Shown here one piece after another: positions 1 through 6,245 of a stretch of DNA of 11,253 nucleotides. The DNA is taken from positions 1 through 11,253 of the forward strand of contig CALGCW010000022.1 in NCBI GenBank assembly GCA_937884385.1, given 5' to 3'. Numbering within the stretch: position 1 is the first letter of the stretch; every line of letters starts with the position of its first letter. A model generated the notes under the pieces. That model was not told where the DNA came from and searched no databases. It worked only from the letters and a program-made list of their open reading frames with translations. The DNA is from an uncultured Clostridia bacterium. GTDB lineage: Bacteria; Bacillota; Clostridia; Oscillospirales; CAG-272. The position numbers and the translations under genes were made by a program.

Positions 1-269
1 GGGGCGCACCGCGTGCGTCCGCACCTTTTGTACAACAGTAGTAAATTTTAGAAAACCAATCACTTGTGATTGGCTTTCGTAGTTTTGAAGATACAATACT
101 GACCGATGTGCTTGCACATAAGGGCAGGATTGAAGCTTCAAAACCGATAAAATGCCCACATTTTATCGAAAATTTACGCAAAATCCCCGCAAACCCAAGC
201 GACAAAAGTTTTTTTGCGAGCTTTTTTTCAAAAAAAGCGAAAATCCTTCCGTTGTAACTTCTCCCCGAT
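1..269. repeat. Palindrome-rich intergenic region downstream of tmk
   Basis: No gene is supported here. The stretch holds a run of inverted repeats: 56-63 with 66-73 (8 bp, TT loop); a 63-base imperfect palindrome at 82-144 whose outer 9 bases (82-90 and 136-144) pair perfectly and whose tip is 106-111 with 114-119; 145-154 with 159-168 (10 bp perfect, 4-base loop); and 220-228 with 230-238 (9 bp, mostly A/T). The last one lies 32-50 bases past the tmk stop and could help end that transcript, though it lacks a classic GC stem plus U-run. A 63-codon open frame at 66-257 on the plus strand runs straight through these palindromes, has no visible ribosome site and resembles no family I know, so I treat it as accidental. 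The layout suggests a dispersed repeat element or structured 3' RNA (inference). Confidence 0.6.
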
Positions 270-905
270 TTATTTAGCGATTATCTCATCGACAGCGCCT
301 TGAATTCTCGAAGCGACCGTCTCCACGTCACCGAAGGCGGAAATAATGCAGATGTGCTCGCCTTCCCTGTCCTTCAGCTCGTCGAAAACGGACAAAAACT
401 TGTTTCTGACCGCCGTGAGCTTCTCCTTGGTTTCATAAATTTCGGTGGTTGCCCTTCCCTTCGAGATACGCTCAAGGCTCTCGTCGGGCGTGAGGTCAAG
501 GAAGATGCACGCATCGGGCGTGCGAATTTCGGGACAATCGAGGTTCATTCTCTTCACCCACTCGAAATCGGTCTCGCTTCCCTGATAAGCAAGCGAGGAA
601 TAGTAATATCTGTCACAGAGGATCACATAGCCCTCCTCAAGCATCTTGTTGATGCCCCATTTGTTGTTAACGTTGTGGAAGATGCGGTCGAGAACGAACA
701 TCGCAGCCATCTCACAGGACGTTCTCTTGCTTACACCCGAAAGCGCGTCGCGAAGCATACCGCCCGTAAGGGATATAGTAGGCTCGCTCGTCACATAGAC
801 CTTTCTTCCTTTACTTTCCAAGTATTCGCAGAGCTTGTTTATCTGAGTCGTCTTTCCCGACCCGTCAATGCCCTCGAATACGATAAATTTTCCTTTGTTG
901 TTCAT
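270..905 (-). CDS. tmk: Thymidylate kinase (dTMP kinase)
   Basis: Phosphorylates dTMP to dTDP with ATP in the cytoplasm, an essential step in dTTP synthesis. The 211-residue protein has the normal family length. It opens with a P-loop, GIDGSGKTT (residues 12-20), followed by SEPT (40-43) at the family's nucleotide-contact segment, the DRY motif (98-100), SLAYQG (104-109) for the thymidine-binding side, and a lid-type segment around ERISKGRATTE. Canonical Tmk has an EPGGT-like stretch; here it is EPTISLTGG, a mildly divergent form. The ATG at 903-905 is preceded by AGGAG (912-916) at good spacing. It is the last gene of the Clostridial cluster in this window, separated from the lipoprotein gene by 103 bases that carry a two-hairpin element, so it may have its own promoter. 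Confidence 0.93.
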   Translation of the reverse strand: MNNKGKFIVFEGIDGSGKTTQINKLCEYLESKGRKVYVTSEPTISLTGGMLRDALSGVSKRTSCEMAAMFVLDRIFHNVNNKWGINKMLEEGYVILCDRYYYSSLAYQGSETDFEWVKRMNLDCPEIRTPDACIFLDLTPDESLERISKGRATTEIYETKEKLTAVRNKFLSVFDELKDREGEHICIISAFGDVETVASRIQGAVDEIIAK

Positions 906-922
906 TGTTTACTCCTAAACTG

Positions 923-958
923 CCTTCCCATAAGGGGAAGGGGGACCGCTTTAGCGGT
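923..958. repeat. Two-hairpin intergenic element between lipoprotein gene and tmk
   Basis: Two adjacent perfect inverted repeats: 923-929 with 935-941 (7 bp, 5-base loop) and 945-950 with 953-958 (ACCGCT/AGCGGT, TT loop), followed by a G-rich tail to about 968. I recognise the layout (a purine/pyrimidine hairpin, then a short GC hairpin, then GGATGAGGG-like sequence) as similar to dispersed intergenic repeats seen in many gut Clostridia; that is recollection, not a search. It lies in the 5' leader of tmk on the minus strand and could also act as an attenuating or transcript-ending structure. Confidence 0.5.
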
Positions 959-1008
959 GGATGAGGGGCTCGAAATCTGTAAAAGTCATCGAACCTCTCG
1001 TTAATATT

Positions 1009-1620
1009 TTAATTATAATAATCTTCGTAATACACGCTTGAGCGCAGATTGTTATCTTTGTTTGTGATTTGAATTGTCGTGTTATAATTGAAATTTTCTT
1101 TTTCAAGCGTTCCCGATGAGCGCACGATCCTGATAACGACCGGGTTCCAATAATGAATGTTGTATTCATCACCCTCGTTTAACTTCTCGGTGGTCGAGAA
1201 AATAAATCTGTGCGCATCATTCTCAAGGTCATAATCCTCTCTCAAAGGCGCGTATCTGTCCTCGGGAGCAAATAAAATTCCGCCCGCAAGGCCGCTATCC
1301 ACCTCGTAGCCCTTGAAATACGCGTCCTCTTTTGCAAGAAGATAGTCAAAAACCTGCTTTGAGTAAGCGTCGAACTCCTCTTCGGTCATATTAAGATACA
1401 ATTTCGTCTCCGTTCGGAAGGACCCGTCAACATTCGGCACAGGCATATCCTCAAGCTTGCATTCGATCAGATATTCGGGAGCAAAAAACTCATTTTTCGC
1501 ATCCATTCCCGACTCTTGCGTTCCCGCCCAAACAAGAAACGCGGCAGCAAGAATGTCACAGGACGTCAATGATACTAAGCACATTGCAACAATCAGTATA
1601 TATGCAATTATCTTTTTCAT
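1009..1620 (-). CDS. Small exported lipoprotein, function unknown
   Basis: A 203-residue protein with a type II signal peptide: MKK, a hydrophobic core (residues 4-18) and a lipobox LTSC with the acceptor cysteine at residue 21. It should be anchored on the outer face of the cytoplasmic membrane. The mature part is acidic, rich in Glu, Asp and Tyr, has no further membrane segment and ends in a YYEDYYN tail. I do not recognise a family. The start is secure: AAAGGAG lies 6-7 bases upstream of the ATG at 1618-1620. It stands between serS and tmk with large palindrome-bearing gaps on both sides (277 and 103 bases), so it is probably a separate transcription unit. Confidence 0.75.
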   Translation of the reverse strand: MKKIIAYILIVAMCLVSLTSCDILAAAFLVWAGTQESGMDAKNEFFAPEYLIECKLEDMPVPNVDGSFRTETKLYLNMTEEEFDAYSKQVFDYLLAKEDAYFKGYEVDSGLAGGILFAPEDRYAPLREDYDLENDAHRFIFSTTEKLNEGDEYNIHYWNPVVIRIVRSSGTLEKENFNYNTTIQITNKDNNLRSSVYYEDYYN

Positions 1621-1757
1621 AAGAAACTCCTTTGAATACTACAAGATTATTGATAACGCATCGACCATTCACGCAGACGACATCCAAGCCACAAGCAATT
1701 CAGCTATATTGTAGGTCGGTGCCTTTGCCGCCGTTTTGACAGCAAAGCTCTTTAGCC

Positions 1758-1870
1758 ACTTTTTCTTTGAGTCAATAGGCCCAAAGAAAAAGTTAACAAA
1801 AAGAAATGCCGTTTTTTCGCCTACGCGGCGCGCGCCACCTTTAAAAAGGTGGACGAAACAATCGCGCGAT
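1758..1870. repeat. Cluster of palindromes downstream of serS
   Basis: This is the core of the 277-base gene-free gap between serS and the lipoprotein gene. Visible: a perfect 12-bp inverted repeat, 1758-1769 with 1782-1793 (12-base loop); a 10-base palindrome GGCGCGCGCC (1827-1836); an 8-bp hairpin, 1835-1842 with 1845-1852 (2-base loop); and ATCGCGCGAT (1861-1870). The 8-bp hairpin lies about 45 bases past the serS stop and could end that transcript, but no clean U-run follows directly. An 84-codon open frame (1669-1923, minus) crosses the cluster and overlaps the serS end; it is low-complexity and I reject it as a gene. Most likely a dispersed intergenic repeat (inference). Confidence 0.5.
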
Positions 1871-1897
1871 GCAAGTGCGAACATAGTGTGAAGCCGA

Positions 1898-3178
1898 TTA
1901 TTTTTTAATAATATCAGTACCAACGTACTTACGAAGAACCTCGGGTACTACAACGCTTCCGTCTGCGAGCTGATTCTGCTCAACGAGCGCAGGAAGAACA
2001 CGGCTGGTCGCAAGACCCGAACCGTTAAGAGTATGCATAAACTCAACTCTGCCGTCCGCACGGCGAACACGCATCATACCGCGGCGCGCCTGGTAATCAC
2101 GCGCGTTGGAAACGGAAGAAACCTCTTTGTATCCGTTCATTGAGGGGATGTTAATCTCGATATCGTAGGTTCTTGCCATGGATGCGGAGCAGTCCTCTGC
2201 CGCAAGCTTGACCGTTCTGAAGTGGAAGCCAAGTCCCGCAACGAGAGCCTCTGCCTTGCCAACGAGCTCGTCAAACGCCTCGTCACTCTTTTCGGGGAGT
2301 GTGAACTGGAACATTTCAACCTTGTTGAACTGATGTCCGCGAACCATACCTCTCTCGTCGGAACGGTAGGAGCCTGCTTCTCTTCTGAAGCAAGGCGTAT
2401 ATGAGAAGAGCTTCTTGGGAAGATCCGCTTCTGTGAGGATCTCGTTTCTGTAAAGAGACGCAAGTGCCGCCTCTGCCGTGGGAAGCATATATCTTGAACG
2501 GTTGTCAACGGGATTTTCGATCTTAAATACCTCGTCGGCAAATTTGGGGAACTGACCTGCAGTCACGCCGCACTCGTATTCAAGCATATGAGGGGGCAAG
2601 ATAAGCTCGTAGCCGTCTGCCCAGTGTGTATCGATGAAGTAGTTGAGGAGTGCCCACTCAAGGCGCGCACCCATACCGCGATAGATCCAGAAGCCGCTGC
2701 CGGAGAGCTTTGTGCCTCTCTCATAGTCGATAAGACCGAGATCGGTGCAAAGATCAACGTGATTTTTGGGCTCGAAATCGAACTTGTGGGGCTCGCCGAA
2801 GTAACGGATGGGCTCATTGTTCTCTTTTCCGCCGGGCTTGAGGTCACGGTCGGGAAGGTTGGGAAGACCGAGAAGCACACCCTGAAGCTGTACGTCTACC
2901 TCTTTAAGCTCTGCATCGATCTCCTTGGTGCGCGCACCAAGCTTCTTCATCTCCGCAAAGATGGCATTAACGTCCTTTCCCTCCTTCTTGTATTGGGGAA
3001 TAAGCTTGTTTACTCTGTTCTGCTCTGCCTTAAGAGACTCCGTCTCAGAAATAAGAGCGCGTCTTTTTGCGTCAAGCGCAAGTATCTGTTCAATATCCTC
3101 CTTGGCATCCTTTCCCTTCATTGCAAGACGGGCAACTACCTCATCGGGACATTCCTTGATATATTTAATGTCAAGCAT
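1898..3178 (-). CDS. serS: Serine--tRNA ligase
   Basis: Charges tRNA-Ser (and tRNA-Sec where present) with serine in the cytoplasm. The 426-residue length is normal for bacterial SerS. Residues about 26-100 form the charged antiparallel coiled-coil arm that grips the tRNA. The class II catalytic core follows: the TxE-type serine/ATP site in PTAEAAL (233-239), motif 2 from FRREAGS through EMFQF (264-292) and motif 3 in LNGSGLATSRVLPALVE (384-400). The ATG at 3176-3178 is preceded by AAAAGGAG about 8 bases upstream. The stop codon of the 59-codon small ORF is only 15 bases upstream and that ribosome site follows it directly, so the two are almost certainly co-transcribed, probably from the parAB side. 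The downstream gap contains several palindromes. Confidence 0.97.
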   Translation of the reverse strand: MLDIKYIKECPDEVVARLAMKGKDAKEDIEQILALDAKRRALISETESLKAEQNRVNKLIPQYKKEGKDVNAIFAEMKKLGARTKEIDAELKEVDVQLQGVLLGLPNLPDRDLKPGGKENNEPIRYFGEPHKFDFEPKNHVDLCTDLGLIDYERGTKLSGSGFWIYRGMGARLEWALLNYFIDTHWADGYELILPPHMLEYECGVTAGQFPKFADEVFKIENPVDNRSRYMLPTAEAALASLYRNEILTEADLPKKLFSYTPCFRREAGSYRSDERGMVRGHQFNKVEMFQFTLPEKSDEAFDELVGKAEALVAGLGFHFRTVKLAAEDCSASMARTYDIEINIPSMNGYKEVSSVSNARDYQARRGMMRVRRADGRVEFMHTLNGSGLATSRVLPALVEQNQLADGSVVVPEVLRKYVGTDIIKK

Positions 3179-3193
3179 TTTATTGTTCTCCTT

Positions 3194-3373
3194 TTAGTTT
3201 TTCTTAAAAAGTTTCTTGATTTTAGTGGTGATAGCGTGAAAAATGCGGTTAAAATGATTCGTGGTAAGCTCGCTTTCGTCATCGTTCTTCTTGCTTCTTG
3301 CAAGCTCACCCCTAACGTCGTTGCAGGTGTGCATATTATCCCAAGTACCCATATTTCTACCCTTGATATCCAT
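3194..3373 (-). CDS. 59-residue charged small protein, unknown function
   Basis: Translating the gap between parB and serS on the minus strand gives a clean frame beginning MDIKGRNMGTWDNM and ending KKLFKKN before TAA (3194-3196). It is preceded by an excellent ribosome site: GGAGG then TAAAAT directly before the ATG at 3371-3373. It lies 38 bases after the parB stop and 15 bases before the serS start. The protein is hydrophilic and strongly charged, with no signal peptide or membrane segment. Its last 20 residues are basic (ITTKIKKLFKKN) and could form an amphipathic or nucleic-acid-binding helix (inference). One cysteine is present (residue 17). I do not recognise a family. The ribosome site, the position in the operon and full occupation of the gap support it as a real gene; conservation is untested. 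Confidence 0.65.
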   Translation of the reverse strand: MDIKGRNMGTWDNMHTCNDVRGELARSKKNDDESELTTNHFNRIFHAITTKIKKLFKKN

Positions 3374-3393
3374 ATTTTACCTCCAATCAATAA

Positions 3394-3407
3394 CGAACAT
3401 TTGTTCT
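3394..3407. promoter_or_regulatory. SOS-box-like palindrome upstream of the small ORF
   Basis: CGAACATTTGTTCT contains the inverted GAAC-N4-GTTC core of the Gram-positive LexA (DinR) box. It sits 21 bases upstream of the small ORF start and just after the parB stop. Against it: I see no good -35/-10 pair placed so that a repressor here would block it, and the same 12-mer occurs at 6135-6146 inside rsmG coding sequence. The match is real; a regulatory role is a guess. Confidence 0.25.
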
Positions 3408-3411
3408 TTTC

Positions 3412-4311
3412 TCACATATTATCGAATATATCTGCTCCGCATACGCTTGAAAGAAGTGTTTCAAGGTCCTCGTCGGAGTCAAAGGTGATCTCAACGACTC
3501 TCTTTTTGGGAGTATTTACGATCTTTACCTTCCTGCCGAGAGTCTCGCGGCTTCTCTTTTCAAGCTCACGAAGATGGATGCGCGTCATAACGGTAGCATT
3601 CACCTCATCCGCATCCTCGATCTCCTTCTGCTCGGGTATCGCATTGAGCTTCTTAACCGCGTTTTCGACCTCACGAACAGATAGCTCTCTCTCAACGATC
3701 TTCTGTGCAAGCGCTTCCATATGCGCCTCGTCGTTAAGACCGAGAAGAGCACGCGCGTGACCCGCACTTATCTCGTCATTCTTGAGCATCTCAAGCACGT
3801 TTTCGGGAAGGTCAAGCAAGCGAAGAAGGTTCGCTATTGCAGAACGGCTCTTGCCGACCTGCTTTGAAACCTGGTCCTGAGTAAGGCCAAAACGGTCAAT
3901 AAGTGCTTGATATGCAAGTGCTTCTTCAACAGCGTTAAGGTCCTCGCGTTGAATGTTTTCAATAATGGACACCTGAGCGATCTTAAGATCGTCACCGTCA
4001 AGAATGACTGCAGGGATCTCGTCAAGACCCGCAAGCTTTGCGGCTCTCCAACGGCGCTCACCCGCAATAATTTCGTAGGTATCGTCGATTATTTGGTTAG
4101 GTCTCACGATTATAGGCTGCAAGACCCCATATTTTTGTATGCTTTCAGCCAACTGCTCAAGAGATTCTCTCTCAAACGTCTTTCTCGGCTGATCGCGTCT
4201 CGGCTCTATCGAGGAGATCCTGATCATCTCGCCGGCGCCTTTTTTGCTTTCAATAAGATTATCGTCAAAGGTATCAAAGATACTCTTTCCAAGTCCTCTT
4301 GCTTTTGCCAT
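3412..4311 (-). CDS. parB: Chromosome-partitioning protein ParB (Spo0J family)
   Basis: Binds parS, then loads and spreads as a CTP-dependent DNA clamp, stimulates ParA ATPase and recruits SMC to the origin region. The 299-residue protein has the expected order: an N-terminal basic ParA-contact segment (MAKARGLGKS), the ParB/Srx-type CTP-binding domain with GERRWRA (84-90) and ENIQRED (118-124), a helix-turn-helix DNA-binding region (about 143-169, LTQDQVSKQVGKSRSAIA), and a C-terminal dimerisation region (about 250-299). ENIQRED and the adjacent parA favour ParB over the paralogue Noc. AAAGGATG precedes the ATG at 4309-4311. A gap of 79 bases separates it from parA and holds a 6-bp hairpin (4326-4331 with 4335-4340), yet the two are presumably one operon. 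Its likely targets are the three parS sites upstream of parA. Confidence 0.97.
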   Translation of the reverse strand: MAKARGLGKSIFDTFDDNLIESKKGAGEMIRISSIEPRRDQPRKTFERESLEQLAESIQKYGVLQPIIVRPNQIIDDTYEIIAGERRWRAAKLAGLDEIPAVILDGDDLKIAQVSIIENIQREDLNAVEEALAYQALIDRFGLTQDQVSKQVGKSRSAIANLLRLLDLPENVLEMLKNDEISAGHARALLGLNDEAHMEALAQKIVERELSVREVENAVKKLNAIPEQKEIEDADEVNATVMTRIHLRELEKRSRETLGRKVKIVNTPKKRVVEITFDSDEDLETLLSSVCGADIFDNM

Positions 4312-4390
4312 TTTTCATCCTTTCACGCTCAAAATGAGCGATTTTTAACGATTTTATTGCTTTTTCAAGCTGTTTTCAGCCGTTTTTGGC

Positions 4391-5152
4391 TCAAATTCTG
4401 GTCATAAGCTCTTTAGCGATCTCAAGATATTCCTGCGCGCCCTTTGAGCTCTTGTCGTGATAATAAGCAGGCTTTCCAAAGCCGGGAGCCTCGGTAAGCT
4501 TTACGTTTCTTGAAATGCAGGTGCCAAAGAGCTTGTCCGGATAATACTTGCGAAGCTCGTCCATGACCTGCATAGAGAGAAGAAGTCGCTTGTTATACAT
4601 TGTAATAAGGATTCCCGTGATGTTCAGATCCTCATTATAGTGCTTTTTGATGCGTTTTGTGGTGGTAATAAGCTGAGAAAGGCCCTCAACTGCATAGAAT
4701 TCTGCCTGCATTGGCACCACAATACCGTCCGAAGCAACAAATGCATTGATCGTAAGCATACCGAGAGAAGGCGGACAGTCGATAAGTATGTAATCGTAAT
4801 CATCGGATATGGACTTCAGCGCATCCTTCAGATTGTATTCACTGCCTTCATCATTGTAAAGATCAAATTCTGCTCCGGAAAGAGCAACGTTAGTTGGAAT
4901 TATAGACAAATTCTTGTAATTTGTCTGCAAAATCACGTCTTTTGCGTTCATTTCACCCGAAAGAACGTCTTTTACCGTTCCTTTAAGTGATCTTTTCGGA
5001 ATTCCGACACCACTTGTTGCATTACCCTGAGGGTCAAGGTCAATAAGAAGCGTTTTTTTGCCAAGAATTCCAAGCGAAGCGGCTACGTTTACTGCAGAAG
5101 TTGTCTTGCCGACTCCGCCTTTTTGGTTGGCGAAAGCTAAAATTTTTGCCAT
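4391..5152 (-). CDS. parA: Chromosome-partitioning ATPase ParA (Soj family)
   Basis: A cytoplasmic Walker-type ATPase that binds DNA nonspecifically as an ATP dimer and moves ParB-parS complexes; in Firmicutes it also influences replication initiation through DnaA. The 253-residue protein has the deviant Walker A motif KGGVGKTT (11-18) with the signature lysine at 11, the A'-type motif DLDPQGN (38-44) and the Walker B region IDCPPSLG (124-131). It has no long N-terminal HTH extension, so it is the short chromosomal type, not a P1-plasmid type. The start is decided by AGGAGG (5158-5163) five bases upstream of the ATG. A strong promoter lies at 5231-5259, and parB follows 79 bases downstream. 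Confidence 0.97.
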   Translation of the reverse strand: MAKILAFANQKGGVGKTTSAVNVAASLGILGKKTLLIDLDPQGNATSGVGIPKRSLKGTVKDVLSGEMNAKDVILQTNYKNLSIIPTNVALSGAEFDLYNDEGSEYNLKDALKSISDDYDYILIDCPPSLGMLTINAFVASDGIVVPMQAEFYAVEGLSQLITTTKRIKKHYNEDLNITGILITMYNKRLLLSMQVMDELRKYYPDKLFGTCISRNVKLTEAPGFGKPAYYHDKSSKGAQEYLEIAKELMTRI

Positions 5153-5230
5153 TTTTTCCTCCTTTTATAGTAAAATCCCCAAAATTAGCAAAAATTTAGC
5201 CATTTTTAGAGATAATATTTTACATTTAGC

Positions 5231-5259
5231 ATTATACCACAAATACATTGCGTTTGCAA
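5231..5259 (-). promoter_or_regulatory. Extended -10 sigma-A-type promoter for parA
   Basis: On the minus strand: TTGCAA (-35, 5254-5259), a 17-base spacer, TATAAT (-10, 5231-5236), and TGG directly before the -10, giving an extended -10 box. Predicted transcription begins near 5224, leaving a leader of about 70 bases before the parA start. The nearest parS site begins 40 bases upstream of the -35, so ParB bound or spreading there could repress the operon (inference). Confidence 0.75.
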
Positions 5260-5298
5260 TAGATTTTACGCTTTTTCTGAATTATTTTTCACATATTT

Positions 5299-5314
5299 TG
5301 TTTCACGTGAAACA
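5299..5314. promoter_or_regulatory. parS: parS site 1 (ParB binding)
   Basis: TGTTTCACGTGAAACA is a perfect 16-base palindrome and an exact match to a common form of the B. subtilis-type parS consensus TGTTNCACGTGAAACA. It is the site closest to the parA promoter. Confidence 0.95.
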
Positions 5315-5334
5315 TTTTGTTGTTTTTCGTCGAT

Positions 5335-5350
5335 TGTTTCACGTGAAACA
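5335..5350. promoter_or_regulatory. parS: parS site 2 (ParB binding)
   Basis: A second identical perfect palindrome, TGTTTCACGTGAAACA, starting 36 bases after the start of site 1. Confidence 0.95.
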
Positions 5351-5393
5351 TTATTATACACACAAATCCACGCGTCATCTGTCCAAACAAATT

Positions 5394-5409
5394 TGTTCCA
5401 CGTGAAACA
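5394..5409. promoter_or_regulatory. parS: parS site 3 (ParB binding)
   Basis: TGTTCCACGTGAAACA, the classic asymmetric B. subtilis parS form, starting 59 bases after the start of site 2. It lies 20 bases from the terminator stem that ends the rsmG transcript. With sites 1 and 2 it fills the gene-free 5153-5474 stretch together with the parA promoter; I see no gene or DnaA-box cluster there. Confidence 0.95.
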
Positions 5410-5420
5410 ATATAAATGCA

Positions 5421-5456
5421 AAAGAAAAAGCAACCGCAAAGCGCGGTTGCTTTTTT
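5421..5456. terminator. Bidirectional Rho-independent terminator after rsmG
   Basis: GCAACCGC (5430-5437) pairs perfectly with GCGGTTGC (5443-5450) around a 5-base loop. A T-run (5451-5456) follows on the plus strand; an A-rich run (5421-5429) gives the matching U-run for minus-strand transcripts. It lies about 20 bases past the rsmG stop and isolates the rsmG transcript from the parS/parAB region. Confidence 0.9.
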
Positions 5457-5474
5457 AATATTTAATAATTTGCC

Positions 5475-6227
5475 TTATAATGGTGATTTTTTGATCTGCG
5501 CAAATTTACGCGGAAAAGTCTTGGGTGTTGACAAAAGCTTGTTCATAAGCACGATCGCTCTCTTTTCTTCTACCTCAGTTTCACTAATTCTACCAACAAG
5601 CGATTTTTCTATCAGAACGGTGTTATCAAGTGATCTTGCACCCGCAAGCTGACGAATCGCACTTCTTGATTCCTCAAGCTCATCTGCAGCTCCCTTTGCT
5701 TTCATTGCAACGAGGCGGCCCCCGACCTTAACAAAGGGAACAGTCAATTCACATAGAATGGGGAGTGCCGCAACCGCACGCGCTGTTGCACAGTCATACT
5801 TTTCTCTGTGCTCAGGCAGCTTTGCAAATTCTTCCGCTCTAGCCGCAACCGCTTCAACATTTTCGAGTCCGAGCAGCTTTGCAGTTTCAGCAACGTATCT
5901 TATTCTCTTTTCCGTTGAATCAAGCGCGGTAATTCTTATATCCTCACGAACAATCGCAAGCGGCAGGGTAGGGAAGCCCGCGCCACATCCTACGTCAATC
6001 AGCGTCGCATTTTGGGGAATATATTCAGAAATCAACAGAGAATCCACCAAATGACGCAAAATTATCCCGTCTTCATCTGTAATAGCCGTCAAATTCATCA
6101 CCTTGTTGACTTCAACAAGTCTCTCCGCCAATAAGAACATTTGTTCTTGCTGCTTTTCCGTAAGTAAAATGTCAAGGTTTTCCTTTACCGCAATGTTTAA
6201 TTTCTGTACAAACGTTTCTTTATTCAT
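5475..6227 (-). CDS. rsmG: 16S rRNA (guanine-527-N7)-methyltransferase RsmG
   Basis: Uses S-adenosylmethionine to methylate N7 of G527 in 16S rRNA; loss of this enzyme gives low-level streptomycin resistance in several bacteria. The 250-residue protein is slightly longer than the usual 210-240. Visible: the N-terminal family segment NLTAITDEDGIILRHLVDSLL (45-65), the SAM-binding loop VGCGAGFPTLPLAI (79-92) and the TARAVAALPILCEL region (148-161). The gene starts 18 bases after the stop of the kinase-like gene; unlike its neighbours it has no clear Shine-Dalgarno sequence, so it may depend on translational coupling. The rsmG-parA-parB order is typical of Firmicute origin regions. A strong terminator follows. 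Confidence 0.96.
   Translation of the reverse strand: MNKETFVQKLNIAVKENLDILLTEKQQEQMFLLAERLVEVNKVMNLTAITDEDGIILRHLVDSLLISEYIPQNATLIDVGCGAGFPTLPLAIVREDIRITALDSTEKRIRYVAETAKLLGLENVEAVAARAEEFAKLPEHREKYDCATARAVAALPILCELTVPFVKVGGRLVAMKAKGAADELEESRSAIRQLAGARSLDNTVLIEKSLVGRISETEVEEKRAIVLMNKLLSTPKTFPRKFAQIKKSPL
6135..6146. repeat. Second copy of the GAACATTTGTTC palindrome, inside rsmG
   Basis: Identical 12-mer and orientation to the one ahead of the small ORF, here extended to AAGAAC-ATTT-GTTCTT (6133-6148). It encodes part of EQMFLL in RsmG. A regulatory role inside a coding region is unlikely; noted because an exact 12-mer repeat in 11 kb is uncommon by chance. Confidence 0.35.
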
Positions 6228-6245
6228 TGTAATTATTTACCATTT

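Noticed and set aside
66..257. 63-codon plus-strand frame
   Set aside because: Runs through three hairpins, has no Shine-Dalgarno site in a genome where most genes have one, and shows no family features.
1..269. CRISPR array or tRNA in the hairpin-rich left edge
   Set aside because: The repeats are inverted and not direct and regularly spaced, and no cloverleaf with TTC and anticodon arms can be drawn.
300..1004. 234-codon plus-strand open frame opposite tmk
   Set aside because: Lies antisense to a well-supported tmk, has no family resemblance and no ribosome site; it is a codon-bias shadow.
1669..1923. 84-codon minus-strand frame downstream of serS
   Set aside because: Overlaps the serS end, crosses the palindrome cluster and has no ribosome site; probably a repeat read as protein.
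3136..3390. 84-codon minus-strand frame overlapping the small ORF
   Set aside because: Out of frame with the well-placed GGAGG-ATG start and overlaps the serS start; the 59-codon frame explains the region better.
2588..3760. 390-codon plus-strand open frame opposite serS and parB
   Set aside because: Spans two real genes and the small ORF on the other strand; its protein is low-complexity and Ser/Leu-rich in the manner of antisense frames.
5153..5474. Replication origin (oriC) in the rsmG-parA gap
   Set aside because: parS sites suggest the origin is near, but I see no cluster of DnaA boxes or dnaA gene here.
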